Positions 20,559 through 33,110 are shown, numbered from the stretch's first letter. The stretch: 64,000 bases of DNA from Symsagittifera roscoffensis (GCF_963678635.1 NC_087068.1:50551724-50615723); one strand, 5' to 3'. Translations and numbers: made by a program. The notes: generated by a model not told the origin, from the sequence alone.

Positions 20559-23217
20559 TGTAGTATTGCAAATACTACACAGACAAAAGACCATTGTCTT
20601 AATTGTTTATTTAACGACCCAATTGTAAAATGGAGTGTCATTTAAATGGAGTGTCATTTAAATGGAGTGTCATTTAAATTGGAGTGTAATTGTAAAATGG
20701 AGTGTCATTTAAATTAAAGCCTCTTTTCACTAAATCAGATATTGACTGATTTCCTCTTATTAGGACTATAAAATCCTGTTTTGAAAATCCACTCTTTTTT
20801 AAATACTTGTCCAATTTTTCTTAATTTTTCATGTTCACTATTTTAAAAGGGCCGCGATTATTAACACGTCCCTTTTAACTTTAACTTGAAACAAAATGGA
20901 TAAATATTTAGCAGTCTTGCCGGCTGCACTGAAATTCTCCTTGCTTTGATTAAGCAGAGATGCACCTGCAATATGATGCATCAGAGAGAGTAAAATGAAT
21001 TTTTAATCAGACAAAACTGAAGGCTGCGGTTTTAATCAAAGAGGACTAATCACTTAAACAGATTTTATTTGAATAAAATCTAATAAAAACTAGTTGAAAA
21101 TTCACTTATAAGAAAAGGAAGAAAAAAGGAGCAGATGAAACCTGAATAAAAAAAAGATTGAATCAGCCGCCGGTTTATGCTTACGAACAAAAGGAATGGC
21201 CTGAAATATTCAGTGTTTCATTTTGCTCAGTAAGCAGCAATTCCGATTCAAATCTTGCGCGGTTTTTGAGCGGTTTTTTTAGATAAACCGTTCAAAAACC
21301 TCTCAAACCGCTCATTTTGAAGCAAGATTTTGAGCGTAATTGTCTAAAAAAACCGCTCAAACCGCTCAAATGTTGCGCGGTTTTTGAGCGGTTTTTTTTA
21401 GATAAACCGTTCAAAAACCGCTCAAACCGCTCATTTTGAAGCAAGATTTTGAGCGTAATTGTCTAAAAAAAAACGCTCAAACCGCTCAAATCTTGCGCGG
21501 TTTTTTTAGATAAACCGTTCAAAAACCGCTCATTTTGAAGCAAGATTTTGAGCGTAATTGTCTAAAAAAACCGCTCAAACCGCTCAAATCTTACATATTT
21601 TCCAGAAGTTATTTTGCTCGAGCATTTGAAAAAAGTCGCTCACATTGTTTTTGGTCAAGACATCGAAAAAAATATTGCTTGATTTGAGAACGGTTAAGCA
21701 CTTTTTTTAAATTGTAGATAGTATTTTAACTGCAACTTAGCGTGGGTTGACCAAAAATGCTTATCCTACAATTTCCATATATGAAAAAATGCTCGTCCTA
21801 CAATTTGTTACAGTTTCATAGACTCAGAAAATTGTTTAAAAAACTCTAGGATAAGCGTTTTTTCATATATAGAAATTGTAGAATAAACATTTTTTCATAT
21901 ATGGAAATTGTAGGATAAACATTTTTTCATATATGGAAGATGTAGGATAAACATTTTTCATAAATGGAAATTGTAATTTAAGCATTTTGTCATAAATGGA
22001 AATTGTAAGACAAGCACTTTTTCATTTATGGAAATTGTACGATAAGCATTTTTTCATATATGGAAACTGAAAGATAAGCATTTTTTGGAAACTGACCAAA
22101 CCGCCCAAACCGCTCAAACCGCTCAAATCTTGCTGAAAAACCGCTCAAACCACTCATATCTTGAATGGTTTTTGAGCGGGATCTCGACCCGGGTGCCAAC
22201 GGTCATATCTCGAGTGTAAAGAAGACGGAAAAGACATAGGTTGAACGACATTCAAGAGGATGAACAAGAAGATGACTGGAGCAAAAAGAAATGCGGAAGC
22301 ATCAAATGGAGAGTTCCATCATGAGAATCGAATAGGGACAACCGATGGAGAATTTTCGACAATTGTTACGAGCCACCGGACTGTCGGCGACCAAGACGGT
22401 TATGGAAAAGGGGTCGGATTCTGACCAAGGGAAAAACTGATTAGAAAATGACCTTGGAATACTGAAGATATGTTATGTGAAAGGGAAAGAAGAGCTAGAC
22501 AGGCTGGCCATAGAGGCAAAGATGCAAGTGTAGTATTGCAAATACTACACAGACAAAAGACCATTGTCTTAATTGTTTATTTAACGACCCAATTGTAAAA
22601 TGGAGTGTCATTTAAATGGAGTGTCATTTAAATGGAGTGTCATTTAAATTGGAGTGTAATTGTAAAATGGAGTGTCATTTAAATTAAAGCCTCTTTTCAC
22701 TAAATCAGATATTGACTGATTTCCTCTTATTAGGACTATAAAATCCTGTTTTGAAAATCCACTCTTTTTTAAATACTTGTCCAATTTTTCTTAATTTTTC
22801 ATGTTCACTATTTTAAAAGGGCCGCGATTATTAACACGTCCCTTTTAACTTTAACTTGAAACAAAATGGATAAATATTTAGCAGTCTTGCCGGCTGCACT
22901 GAAATTCTCCTTGCTTTGATTAAGCAGAGATGCACCTGCAATATGATGCATCAGAGAGAGTAAAATGAATTTTTAATCAGACAAAACTGAAGGCTGCGGT
23001 TTTAATCAAAGAGGACTAATCACTTAAACAGATTTTATTTGAATAAAATCTAATAAAAACTAGTTGAAAATTCACTTATAAGAAAAGGAAGAAAAAAGGA
23101 GCAGATGAAACCTGAATAAAAAAAAGATTGAATCAGCCGCCGGTTTATGCTTACGAACAAAAGGAATGGCCTGAAATATTCAGTGTTTCATTTTGCTCAG
23201 TAAGCAGCAATTCCGAT
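19417..23217. repeat. Near-perfect tandem duplication, period 1970
   Basis: About 1.83 kb at 19417-21246 is repeated at 21387-23217 with no difference that I could see by eye. Each unit contains most of CCCGGG-ended element 2, the gag-like flank and the first 0.68 kb of the LTR. The 140 bases between the units are extra copies of the CCGCTCAAA array. Unequal exchange between these arrays is the likely cause; an assembly artefact must be considered. Confidence 0.92.
20559..21248 (+). repeat. Partial extra 5' LTR (tandem copy)
   Basis: Identical to the first about 690 bases of the 5' LTR at 22529, and preceded by the same CAAG. It exists because the 1970-bp-period duplication copied the LTR start; it is not a solo insertion, since it stops abruptly at TTCCGATT and runs into the CCGCTCAAA array. 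Confidence 0.85.
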
Positions 23218-23748
23218 TTCTTCAGTCAGATATTTTCAAAATAAATAATTTTTCTTTTCTGCCTTTACTATAAAATTAAACTAGCCTTTTTCACAAATAA
23301 AATAGAGAATGAATTCTCATTTAAAGTTCGATAAAATTATAAATCGAGATACTCGAGATACCCACACCTGCGGAAGTCTGGACTACAAGTACCAAAAGGA
23401 CTACGGCAAGACGATACTGACGACCAAACCAGAAGTGCCGAAGTGGACACAATCAAGGGCGACCCAAGAATACTAATCAGCCATCGACCTTAGTAAGAAG
23501 ATAAAATATTGATGATTAAAATAAGATTAACTCAACCTCCCCTCATAGGTATATTTCTTTAAGCTGTTCGATTCGTTTATAAAATCTAATAACCCTGTGC
23601 TTTGTATTTAACCAGCTAATTAATTCATACCTTTTCTAACTATTGTTTCTACTCTAACTTTTGTCAAGACAACTTGACGATCTAAGGTGAGACTTATAAC
23701 TTAGGATAAAATTACTAAGCTTTCAACCAGCAATGAACGCTTAGTAAA
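22529..23748 (+). repeat. 5' LTR
   Basis: Collinear with the 3' LTR along its length. It starts TGTAGTATTGCAAATACTAC, an imperfect hairpin. It contains four to five tandem copies of a phrase like AATGGAGTGTCATTTA (22597-22685), whereas the 3' LTR has one (31369-31390). The sequence immediately after, AAGGCGTCCGCAGC, sits where a primer-binding site should be, but I cannot assign the tRNA. Confidence 0.85.
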
Positions 23749-26700
23749 ACTAAGGCGTCCGCAGCAGAGAACTACTCCTTAAATAATTCCTTTTCCAACA
23801 AACTCGAGACAGCTTTTAAAATTCAAAAAAATATATTAATATTAGGATCTGTGAGTATTTGTCAGAGTAGTTTCCAACCTCAAAAAGCCAGAGACAATAG
23901 GTATCTTTCGATAGAAACACAATTTCATTGTCTTCTTCTTGACAGATATTCCTAGTAGGGTTTTTGCGATAAGTATCCCCTGCGCTAACAGTCGCCCACG
24001 ATATTCCTCCACCTCGAGGTCTATTATAAGGCTTTCTAACTGACACTAGCTCATGAACTTAACTATTATCTATTATTACAATAATGTATAAAATTTCTGA
24101 AAGAATCGTTCTCTGCCTAAGTCCGCTAGTAAGATATACCCGTTTTGTCCAGTAATCCACTGGATATATGCCGAAACTTCATTTTAAACTTATTATCACT
24201 AAAATTAGCTAAATCCTGTTTTCAACTAAAATGCTCAAAAACTGATTAAATATCTTCATTTATTTTTTCGAGGAGTTTAAGTGGTCATATGTGCGATCTA
24301 AGAGTACCCTGAATTGTATGATAAATTGAATTCTTCATCACATTATCTCAAACCATCCACGCTTGTTGCTATTTATTCTAATCTTTCATCATTTCTCGAG
24401 GCTTATCCTCAACTTTTCTTAAACTAATTTTAATCCTATCCACCTTAACGTAACTGAAACCTAAATCATCAATCAGTAAAGCTACCAATTACTGAAACTA
24501 AGGAACAAAATAACAAAAACCAAGAAGGAAGGAACGGATTTGGGTGTTTTTTAATAAATCATTAGTTTTATATGACACAGTTTAAATATACACCTAATAA
24601 ACAAAAAGAATACGCACTAAAACCAATCTTAAACGTTAACCACATAACACCTAACACCAAGTTTTAGTTTCAGCACAAGAATATCAGGTTTCACAAAAAA
24701 ATCTAAGTCTAAAACACTGACTCATCCATTTTATATTGATAAACTAGGTTTCATATGATAGCCTAAGCACTAAAAAATTGATTTTTACTAGCCAAAATTT
24801 TTGGTTTCAGTCTAGGTTTTAGTCATAGGGTCAAACGTTTCAGTTAAAATAATTAAAGTTTCCGGTCACAGTTTTAAGTTTCTGTAAACGGATTCGGGTA
24901 AAACAGCAAAAATTGAACTAGTGAAACCCAAAATTGGATACCATAAGTCAAAAACCAGGTCATAAATGGTACGTTTTTGTTAGTTTCAGGTTTCAGAACA
25001 CAAAAATTGAGTTTTTGGTCTCAAAATTGAGCTCCGAACGCCGAATTTTGACTTTCTAGAAAAAACTAACGGTGTTAAAACCCACCAAACCAGTTTTAAA
25101 ATTTGGTTCCTAAGGCTGAAACGTACGTTTCCGAATTAGTGTTTTTGGTTTCAGACCCAAAAATCTTGCTTCCCAAGTAAAATTTTTGTGAAATATTGAA
25201 AGACAATAGGAGTCCTTACTGCACTAACCAATTTTTAAACTCAAAAAACTTCTAGAAGGTGTTAGTTTGAGCCCTCAAACTTATAGTTTCAGAAAACTAA
25301 AATTGTCGTTTTAAGCCAAAGTTCTCATATTTTTGGTAATTTTATTGCTGGAATAGAAATATATTAGAGAGACCAACCGAAATTTTTAATCTCAAAACTC
25401 TAAAACCAAGTAGTCAAACAACAGTTTCAGTTCTAGAAATCATAATTTCAGCCTCAAAAACTTAAGTTTCCGCAAACAAATTTGTGATTTTGAAGTTACA
25501 AACCTGTTCCAAATTCTAATTTACACTAGATCAGCTATCAAAAATCAACTTTTTTTTTCATGCATCGAGTTTGAGGAGAGTTTAAGAGTTTTAGGTTTGA
25601 GATTTCAAAAACTAAGTTAAAGATATCAAAAGATTCAGTTTTCTCGGATTTTTTTTGCAAGATAAAGCATAAACCAAGTATACTAAAGCTTTTAGACATT
25701 TTAAGACTAAAAAAACTCAACTTCAGCTACCTTAGTTTCAGGTTTCAGATTATCGTTTTAGTGCAAATTTTTTGTTAAAAAATTTAACAAAAAAATTAAG
25801 GTTTTGAGCCAATAATAACCAAAAAAGGGATATAATTATATTGTTAACCATAACAAAGGCATGAGTAAAACTTCAAGTAAACAAAGTTTCAGGTTTCAGC
25901 TAATGTTTCAAGGAGAAAAAAACTTGAAAAACTTAGAAAAAAATTAGAATTTTTTTTCCAAAGAAATGTTGTTTTTACTTCATTATTGATAACTTTTGTT
26001 AATATTCAATAAATCCTAGGAGGTTTTCATTTCTCTAAAACATACTAATCAAATAGTACAACTTGGCTTAAGAAAAAGAAAACAAATACCGTAAAAATTA
26101 TTGTCAACACATTTTAAAATTGACGTCAGTACAATAAATTTGAAGCTCAAATTAGGAAATAAAGTCTCTAACATCATATGGTATATCACTAACACTGGAA
26201 AATATCAATTTAGTATATTAGCAAAACACCCTAACGACAATAAACACGAATAATACGTCCTTTTTTGACGATAAACTCCAGAAATTGACACAATTCTTCA
26301 GCAAATTAAAATACCAAATAATATAATTTAAATACCGCAAGAACGATTAATTGCTTCAATCCCGATTGCTTTTTGATATCATCATATACCCAAGCACAAA
26401 ACTACTTGCATTTTTATAATTTTTTATTAGAATCACAAATTTTTCCTCAACAAAATTTAAATTTTAACAAGTTCATAAGAAAAATTTAAGTATTCCTGAT
26501 ATTGTTTGTCATCATCTAGATAAAAATTTATAACTCAAAAATGATGTAGAATGCTATGACCAATTTTTATCAAGTAAATACAACATAATTTAATTCACAA
26601 CTACAGTTGAAAAATAAAACCACAAAAATTATTTGGTATATCACCACTATCCAAAAGGATCAAATCACAATTTTGTCCAACGCACACATTAAAAAATTCA

Positions 26701-26898
26701 CGAATTAACTATTCTCTTCAGCAGCAATACCCCAGAGCTAACTTCTAACTTTAAAAAAGCTCAAACAGCCCCATAGCACTATTGATCTATCTAATAAAAA
26801 TTCTTATTCATTGAACCCAGCAAATTTCATAGTAATTTAATTACAATTATTTCAGTCCTTACAATTGATCAGTACACAACACATTCAAACCTTTATAA
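23749..26898 (+). other. Long non-coding leader of the LTR element
   Basis: About 3.1 kb with no recognisable gene. From about 24480 to 25930 it is peppered with degenerate repeats of GTTTCAG, GGTTTCAGGTTTCAG and AAACTAAAAC-type phrases. This is far longer than a usual gypsy leader, so it may include a further inserted or amplified segment. Confidence 0.5.
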
Positions 26899-27967
26899 AT
26901 TGTTAACAAAAGTTTAAGTGCATTAAACAAAATAGCAAACACAGTAGCATACCCAGATTTAGCTCTCAAAAAGTTTACCGGCTTAGATCCAAATGAAGAT
27001 GCAAGAGATTTTCTTGATATAGGAGAGAAAAAGATAGAATTTTCCCTAGGCACTAGACCAGAAGACGCAGGTGACGAACAAGACGCATATGATAACAGAC
27101 AAAGAGCCTTATTTGGTTCAATATTAGGAGGTCCAGCCGCTCAATGGTATCAGGGATTAGCAGCACATTTACCTTGGAACGAGATAAGAGATCAATTCAT
27201 AGATAGATTCACTGATGATAAGGATAAGTATAGAAGACGAATAGAAGCAGAAAACTTAAAAAGACAGCCTGATGAATTTATTAAAAGCTACATACACAGA
27301 TTAAGCATCACAGTAGACCGTGGATGGCCTAACCCAACTTTTAACGATGATCAAAGAACAGCGATGAAAAAAGGAATTCTTTGTACGCGGCTTGAGCCCG
27401 CCAGGCTTATAACAAAAGGAGCATCAATTCCTAATTGACAATCCACCCGCAACCTGGCAACAATTAAAAGATCATATTGCTACAAAAGACTTAAGTTTTG
27501 GAATAAATAGTGAGTTTATCGGGATAGCATCCAGTAGCATAGATGATAAATTGGAAATAGAGGGAATAAAGGATCAACTTAAAGAGTTAACAGGACTAAT
27601 GAAGGATCATAAAATAAACGCAGCTTATAATTCACATGAGCATAGAAACAAACAAAACAACCCAATGTTTTGCAACTGGTGTTGCGTGTCAGGCCATACG
27701 ATAAGACATTGCTTTAAATATAACGATCAACAGGAGCAAAATTATGACTTGCTTCAATTAGGAGAGAATTCAAACAGAAGATATCATAACTATAGCAAGA
27801 GTAGGTCAAGAATAGACAACAATTTCAATGACATAAATCCCCAACAAGAATTCAGGCATTTGTCAAACTTCGAGGAAAGTTCTCAATCGCGTGACAGGTC
27901 GAACAGTAAAAAACCTTTCAAGGAAAAAAAACGATTATCATTCACCTTACCAGATCCACAACTTTAG
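26899..27967 (+). pseudogene. Retrotransposon gag
   Basis: The frame 26899-27436 carries a gag-type capsid segment: KKFTGLDPNEDARDFL, GPAAQWYQGLAAHLPW, RDQFIDRFTDDKDKYRRR and DEFIKSYIHRLS, the arrangement of Ty3/gypsy Gag proteins. A frame change near 27370 and one in-frame stop follow. The protein resumes with NPPATWQQLKDHI and continues as the open frame 27551-27967, which contains the zinc knuckle CNWCCVSGHTIRHC (C-x2-C-x4-H-x4-C) and a serine/arginine-rich tail. Gag would package element RNA in virus-like particles. No credible start codon was found upstream of 26899, consistent with decay. Confidence 0.85.
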
Positions 27968-28009
27968 TGATGATGACACTCCAGGAGACTATACAGATAA
28001 TTAGTGTGA

Positions 28010-28712
28010 ACTTATTAATTTAAACTAGATCAGTCTCCGTCTGAACCAAAAATACAATTATATATTAACTTATACCAACATCCCGTCGGAGACAAAAACA
28101 AAAACAACGGTCTGGAAACCCAATTTCTACTAGACTCTGGAGCAACATGTTCGCTTATTAACTTTGACAGTTAAGAAAATTTTTGTAAAATACAGCCTCT
28201 ACAGCTGAATAAATCTAGATCAAACACAGTTGCTGTTATTGGAGAACAACTTAAACTTGTAGTTTATACTAATTTGACTCAACTTTTGGTACAAACATTG
28301 ATAATATAATCCGGTAAAAATCAAAGCATGGATTTCAGCCGAGAACGGATGCGATCTAAATATTTTAGGAATGGATTTCATTTCACACAACATTAAATCA
28401 GAAAACTTTCCAAATTTAAACTTAGAATTGAAAAAAAAATACCCAGATATAACCGTTACTATCAGTATTGTAAAAAGAAAAAATTATCCATATCTGAGCT
28501 TTTGTCAAAATATACTTCTTCATAAAAATGTAAAATCATCCCGCAAAATTTCAATTTTTCCAGCAGGCATAGTTTTCAAAGTAGGCACATCGTTTAGAAT
28601 TGATAAATCCTTAGAACAAAAAGGCATTAATGCAAAAAGCACTTATTGTAGGAATGAAACTAAGTCAATGCCTATCGTACTGAAAAATTCCAGAGAATCA
28701 AAAAAAAATTGA
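28010..28712 (+). pseudogene. Retropepsin-like protease remnant
   Basis: The active-site strand FLLDSGATCSLINF lies at about 28120-28165, followed by a stop. The flap and second-half segment reads NILGMDFISHN near 28355-28390, leading into the open frame 28371-28712. LDSGATxS followed by (N/D)ILGMDF is the standard signature of Ty3/gypsy aspartic proteases. Stops and frame changes lie in between. Beyond 28712 the expected RT is missing. Confidence 0.8.
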
Positions 28713-30512
28713 AACAAAGGTGTAAAGGGCCAAACGTTTGAAAACATAGAAATAAAACAAAACCATTTCTTCCTGCTTTAAAATAATTTTAAATGTGAAG
28801 TTTCCATTAAAGCTTTTATAACGCTTTAAATTTGTGAAATTTACCTAACGTTTTGTATACTGAGCAGTAAATCAAATTTAACCTTACTAAAAAATAATAT
28901 TACGAGAAGTATCCTACAAATATACTACAATGAATAGCGGTTCTGAATGACACCCAAAAGGATATGCCAAAATGCATGAACACGGATTTAATTCTTAACC
29001 GAGATCGAAAAAAGTCAAGTACGCTAACAATTTTGGACCATCCTCAAAATCAAATAAAAATAGAGGGATCGGAACCCAATGGCTCAGACAAAAAAAAATT
29101 TTCGACTTCAAGATATTTGCAAAAGAATTGCAAAAGGCCAGGAGTTTAAAATATTACAGTTTTACGAGTCTATAAAAATTTCACTTTCAGGCGGTTTTAT
29201 TACTGAAAATTCAGTATTACACTGAGGGAATGTCAAATTACCCTAGGTACAATAACGAGAATTAAAAGAGTGAAACCTTTGATGAAAGTCCTAGACAATG
29301 TAAAATTGTAACAAACTCATTCTGCGAAGTTAATTTGCACCATCGGATTCCTCTTAGGGCTCAAGTAGGGACCGATGACATTAATTATTAAGCCTTATAG
29401 TTTTCAAGTTACAAATGCAAACTTGAAGAAATTGATCAAACGGGAAAAATTATCTATCACTTTTCAACAAATTGAGTACGTTGTGATAATTTTTCATGAT
29501 CTTAAAATGGGCGAACAATGTTTTTCGACCCGACCCGCCGCAGATTTATGCCAGCATTTGTTGGTGGCTTTATGTAGCCTTTCAATACCCATGGTACCAA
29601 TTTCTTTTAACCAACGCAAATTATTGTTGGTGGCTGTATGCAGCCTTTGAGGCTCTTATGATGCACTCCTCAAAATTTTGGCCAAATTACTAATTCGATA
29701 GTTTTGAATCCACAACACGCAGGCATTTAAACTTTTAAATACAACAAGTTTTCAGAAGCAACAATTTGAAAATTGGACCGCATCTTCATTAAGATTGTTT
29801 ACGTTAACTTTTTGCATCAGAAACTTCAGGACAATTTTTCTGTACTAAAGATGTGAACATGGATTTGTAAAGGGGATTAAAACCGAAGAAGAATTATTAC
29901 ACTTATCTTATCGAATATTATACCGTTTGTAATTAGTCTTCAACTTTCCTTTCCTTTGATATTTCAGTTTTTTTAATCCCTTAATCAAATCTTTTCCATA
30001 TTTTATTAGAAACTAAACGAAGGTTCCTGGTTATGACAAAAATGCTGTCAAATGAAATATTATATATTATATTGTATTTGTTAACACCTACCTTACAATT
30101 TTTACAAATTTCCATTCGTTAATATTTGCATTTAGTAAATTCTAACCCAACGTTTTTAGCTTTATAATTTGTTAAGGCTCTCATGGTAAGCCTGTGGATG
30201 ACCCCAGGTGGACATACATTTAAGATTAGAGGTTCATTATTGCCCAAATTTCATTTTTTTAACTACATAAATTTAAAATCTAAGCCTAACTCAATGTTGT
30301 AAAGTGCTTTATTCCTGTGGTTAATAAACACCATGATTGTCTTTCTTCAATTGTTTTTCGTGGTGGCTTTGTGTGAAACCACAAGATTATATTTTCCTCC
30401 TTTTATATTTACAATTTTACACTTTTATAAATGTCCTTCATTTGTTCAGATTTGAAAATAAGCCTTAGTATCCGAATGTACTTCGGGATTTTGAATATTA
30501 TCTTATTTTCTA
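28713..30512. other. Internal LTR-element DNA without RT/RNase H/integrase
   Basis: About 1.8 kb where pol should lie. I read all frames and saw no YxDD box, no RNase H and no integrase motifs. A short local duplication, TTGTTGGTGGCTxTATGxAGCCTT, occurs at about 29558 and 29622. The segment therefore looks like a replacement or relic rather than mutated pol. Confidence 0.5.
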
Positions 30513-31173
30513 TTGATGTTTAGCAAAATGGAAAATGGCCCAATTTTGAATTGGAACTGCCGAAATGCTGACCCATCACCCGAGGAGCTTAAAAGAAAAT
30601 TGCCTCTCAGAAAGAAGCAACGAAAAACTGTAGTAGTACAATCCTTGTCAATTGACGACGGGTTAAATAAGTACCCTCGGAATTTCCCCAGTCTAAATCA
30701 AAGATTGGAACTGCAGAAGAGCAGAGAAGTAAAATTGGATACTGAAAACCCTAGATTTATAACGAGTTTGAAGTATTCATTAAAGCAAAGCTACAACAGA
30801 TGAAAACTGCCATCGTTTATTAAAGTCGTTAACTCGACGACAATGGAAAAGGCGATGATGCCTGTCGAGTTTAAAGCCCGACAACAAATGATTAAAAAGG
30901 AGGAAACCAACTTCTGGAAACTGAAGAAAAGAGAAGAGCAAGGCTACATCCTGAAAGCAGGGGGAGCGCATGTTACCATCCCGTTTAAGACCCAAGCAAG
31001 AAGAGCAAGACGATTTTAAAGAGCTCACAGACGGGATGAGCAGACTGCGAATTAAGAATGAAATCAAGAAGAAAAAAATCGTCAATCTACAACAAAAACT
31101 CGATGCTTCACAGAGGAAAATAGCGATCATCAGAGCGTACAATGTAGAGCTAGAAGCAGGAAGGAAGCTCTAG
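30513..31173 (+). pseudogene. Extra 3' ORF of the LTR element
   Basis: An ATG-led frame of 96 codons ends at TGA (30801-30803) but continues open in the same frame to 31019, so one premature stop splits about 168 codons. An overlapping frame, 30970-31173, then encodes a lysine/glutamate-rich coiled-coil tail (IKNEIKKKKIVNLQQKLD) ending 125 bases before the 3' LTR. The product is basic, with no signal peptide or membrane segment, so it is not an obvious envelope protein. No family was recognised. It may be an accessory gene or a captured sequence. Confidence 0.45.
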
Positions 31174-31286
31174 ACTAAATTTATAGCTCTGAGTACAAAG
31201 ACCATAATTGAATTTGAGTCCATTAACTTAACTTATCTACGTATCCATTTCATTTGATGCTTAATCAAACAGCTTAATTTTTTTTA

Positions 31287-31298
31287 AAAGGGGTGAGT
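31287..31298 (+). promoter_or_regulatory. Polypurine tract of the LTR element
   Basis: AAAAGGGGTGAG-type purine-rich sequence lies directly upstream of the 3' LTR start, preceded by a T run. In LTR retrotransposons such a tract primes plus-strand DNA synthesis. Confidence 0.7.
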
Positions 31299-32453
31299 TG
31301 TAGTTTTGCAAAAATTACACAGACAAAAGACCATTGTCTTAATTGTTTATTTAACGACCCAATTCTAAAATGGAGCGTGTCATTTAAATTAAAGCCTCTT
31401 TTCACTAAATCAGACATTGACTGATTTACTCTTATTAGGACTATAAAATCCTGTTTTGAAAATAAACTCCTTTTTAAATACTTGTCCAATTTTTCTCATT
31501 TTTTCATGCTCACTATTTTAAAAGGGCGGCGATTATTAACGCGTCCCTTTTAACTTTAACTTGAAACAAAATGGATAAATATTTAGCAGTTTTGCCGGCT
31601 GCACTAAAATTCTCCTTGCTTTGATTAAGCAGAGATGCACCTGCAATATGATGCATCAGAGAGAGTAATATGAATTTTTAATCAGACAAAACTGAAGGCT
31701 GCGGTTTTAATTAAAGAGAACTAATAACTTAAAGAGATTTGATCAGAAAAAAAAATCAAATAAAAACTAGTTGAAAATTCCCTTATAAGAAGGGGAGAAT
31801 AAAGGAGCAGGTGAAACCTGAATAAATAAAGATTGAATCAGCCGCCGGTTTATGCTTACGAGCAAAAGGACTGGCCTGAAGTCTTCAGTGTTTCATTTTG
31901 CTCAGTAAGCAGCAATTCCGATCTCTTCAGTCAGATCTTTTCAAAATAAATAATTTTTTTTTCTGCCTTTACAATAAAATTTAACTAGCCTTTTTCACAA
32001 AAAAAAATAGAGAATAAATTCTCATTTGAAGTTCGATAAAATTATAAATTGAGATACTCGAGATACCCACACCTGAGGAAGTCTGGACTACAAGTACCAA
32101 AAGGACTACGGCAAGACGATACTGACGACCAAACCAGAAGTGCCGAAGTGGACACAAACAAGGGCAACCCAAGAATACTAATCAGCCATCGACCTTAGTA
32201 AGAAGATAAAATTTTGATGAACAAAATAAGATTAACTCAACCTCCCCTGATAAGTATATTTCTTTAAGCTGTTCGATTCGTTTATATAATCTAATAGCCC
32301 TGTGCTTTGTATTTAACCAGCTAATTAATTCATACCTTTTCTAACTATTGTTTCTACTCTAACTTTTGTCAAGACAACTTGACGATCTAAGGTGAGACTT
32401 ATAACTTAGGATAAAATTACTAAGCATTCAACCAGCAATGAACGCTTAGTAAA
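31299..32453 (+). repeat. 3' LTR
   Basis: Collinear with the 5' LTR with scattered substitutions and small indels, including loss or non-gain of the AATGGAGTGTCATTTA tandem copies. It is followed by CAAG, the same four bases that precede the 5' LTR. The divergence between the LTRs shows that the insertion is not recent. Confidence 0.85.
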
Positions 32454-32457
32454 CAAG

Positions 32458-33110
32458 AGTCGGAAAAAATTGGCAAGGCCATACAACATAAATTGGACGC
32501 CTTGCTGGAAAAAACTTTGACGTGACAGTCAAAAGTCGACTCAAGAAGGAAATCGAGAAAATAAGAGACTTGTACGCAGTGAGTGAGCTTCCAGATTGTC
32601 TTGCTGAGATCAAGCACCCCAACAGCTGCGAGGGCGTCAATTCAACTGGGACAGTCGAATCAAGCTATTTTCATCAGAAGGACACACTTTTTGACACTGA
32701 AGCCCGGTTTTAACAGCACGCGCATACCTAAGCTAACGAAAACGGGCAACTCCCAACGCTTATGCACAAGCAAAACTGGACCATAGATGGCTTTATGGCT
32801 AGCAGGTAGTGATCCAGTGAGAGATCTCACGGTACTGGACAAAAAAAAACCTTCAAAATTCGGAAGGGCTTCAAGTTTGACAACGATGCATTGCTATACG
32901 TTTGAGATCGTGAAAAAGCACTTGGTGAAAAACAATTTCTCAAATGCACAAACTTCTACTACAGTTCTTTGTCTGATGACCAAGGCGCGCAGTGAACCAT
33001 ACACGCACAATTTGATTTTCGGCATTATGTTGAACCATTTCCTATCCTGTTTGACTGACCACCACGCAATTATGCATTTCGAAAAACAAAAATTCTAAAT
33101 TCGAAATTCT
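32458..33110 (+). pseudogene. Downstream part of the interrupted host ORF
   Basis: Directly after the CAAG the frame reads ESEKIGKAIQHKLDALLEKT, continuing EELDRLAIEAKMQ from before the LTR element. After a frame change comes VKSRLKKEIEKIRDLYA with SELPDCLAEIKHPNS (to about 32710), then broken frames including 32787-33098. It looks like a coiled-coil-bearing retroelement protein. I could not name the family. Confidence 0.45.

Larger units (their letters stand above)
22529..32453 (+). mobile_element. Ty3/gypsy-like LTR retrotransposon, RT-less copy
   Basis: Two long terminal repeats of about 1.2 kb (22529-23748 and 31299-32453) flank 7.5 kb. The same four bases, CAAG, precede the left LTR (22525-22528) and follow the right LTR (32454-32457), and removing the element re-joins an open frame in the host repeat. 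A purine tract AAAAGGGGTGAG precedes the right LTR. Inside are gag with a CCHC knuckle, an aspartic protease and an additional 3' ORF. No reverse transcriptase, RNase H or integrase was found between about 28.7 and 30.5 kb, so this copy is defective or a non-autonomous derivative. LTRs begin TG but appear to end AA rather than CA. Confidence 0.88.

Noticed and set aside
29375-29693. Two overlapping 65-91-codon frames
   Set aside because: They arise from a short local duplication (TTGTTGGTGGCT) in non-coding LTR-element DNA.
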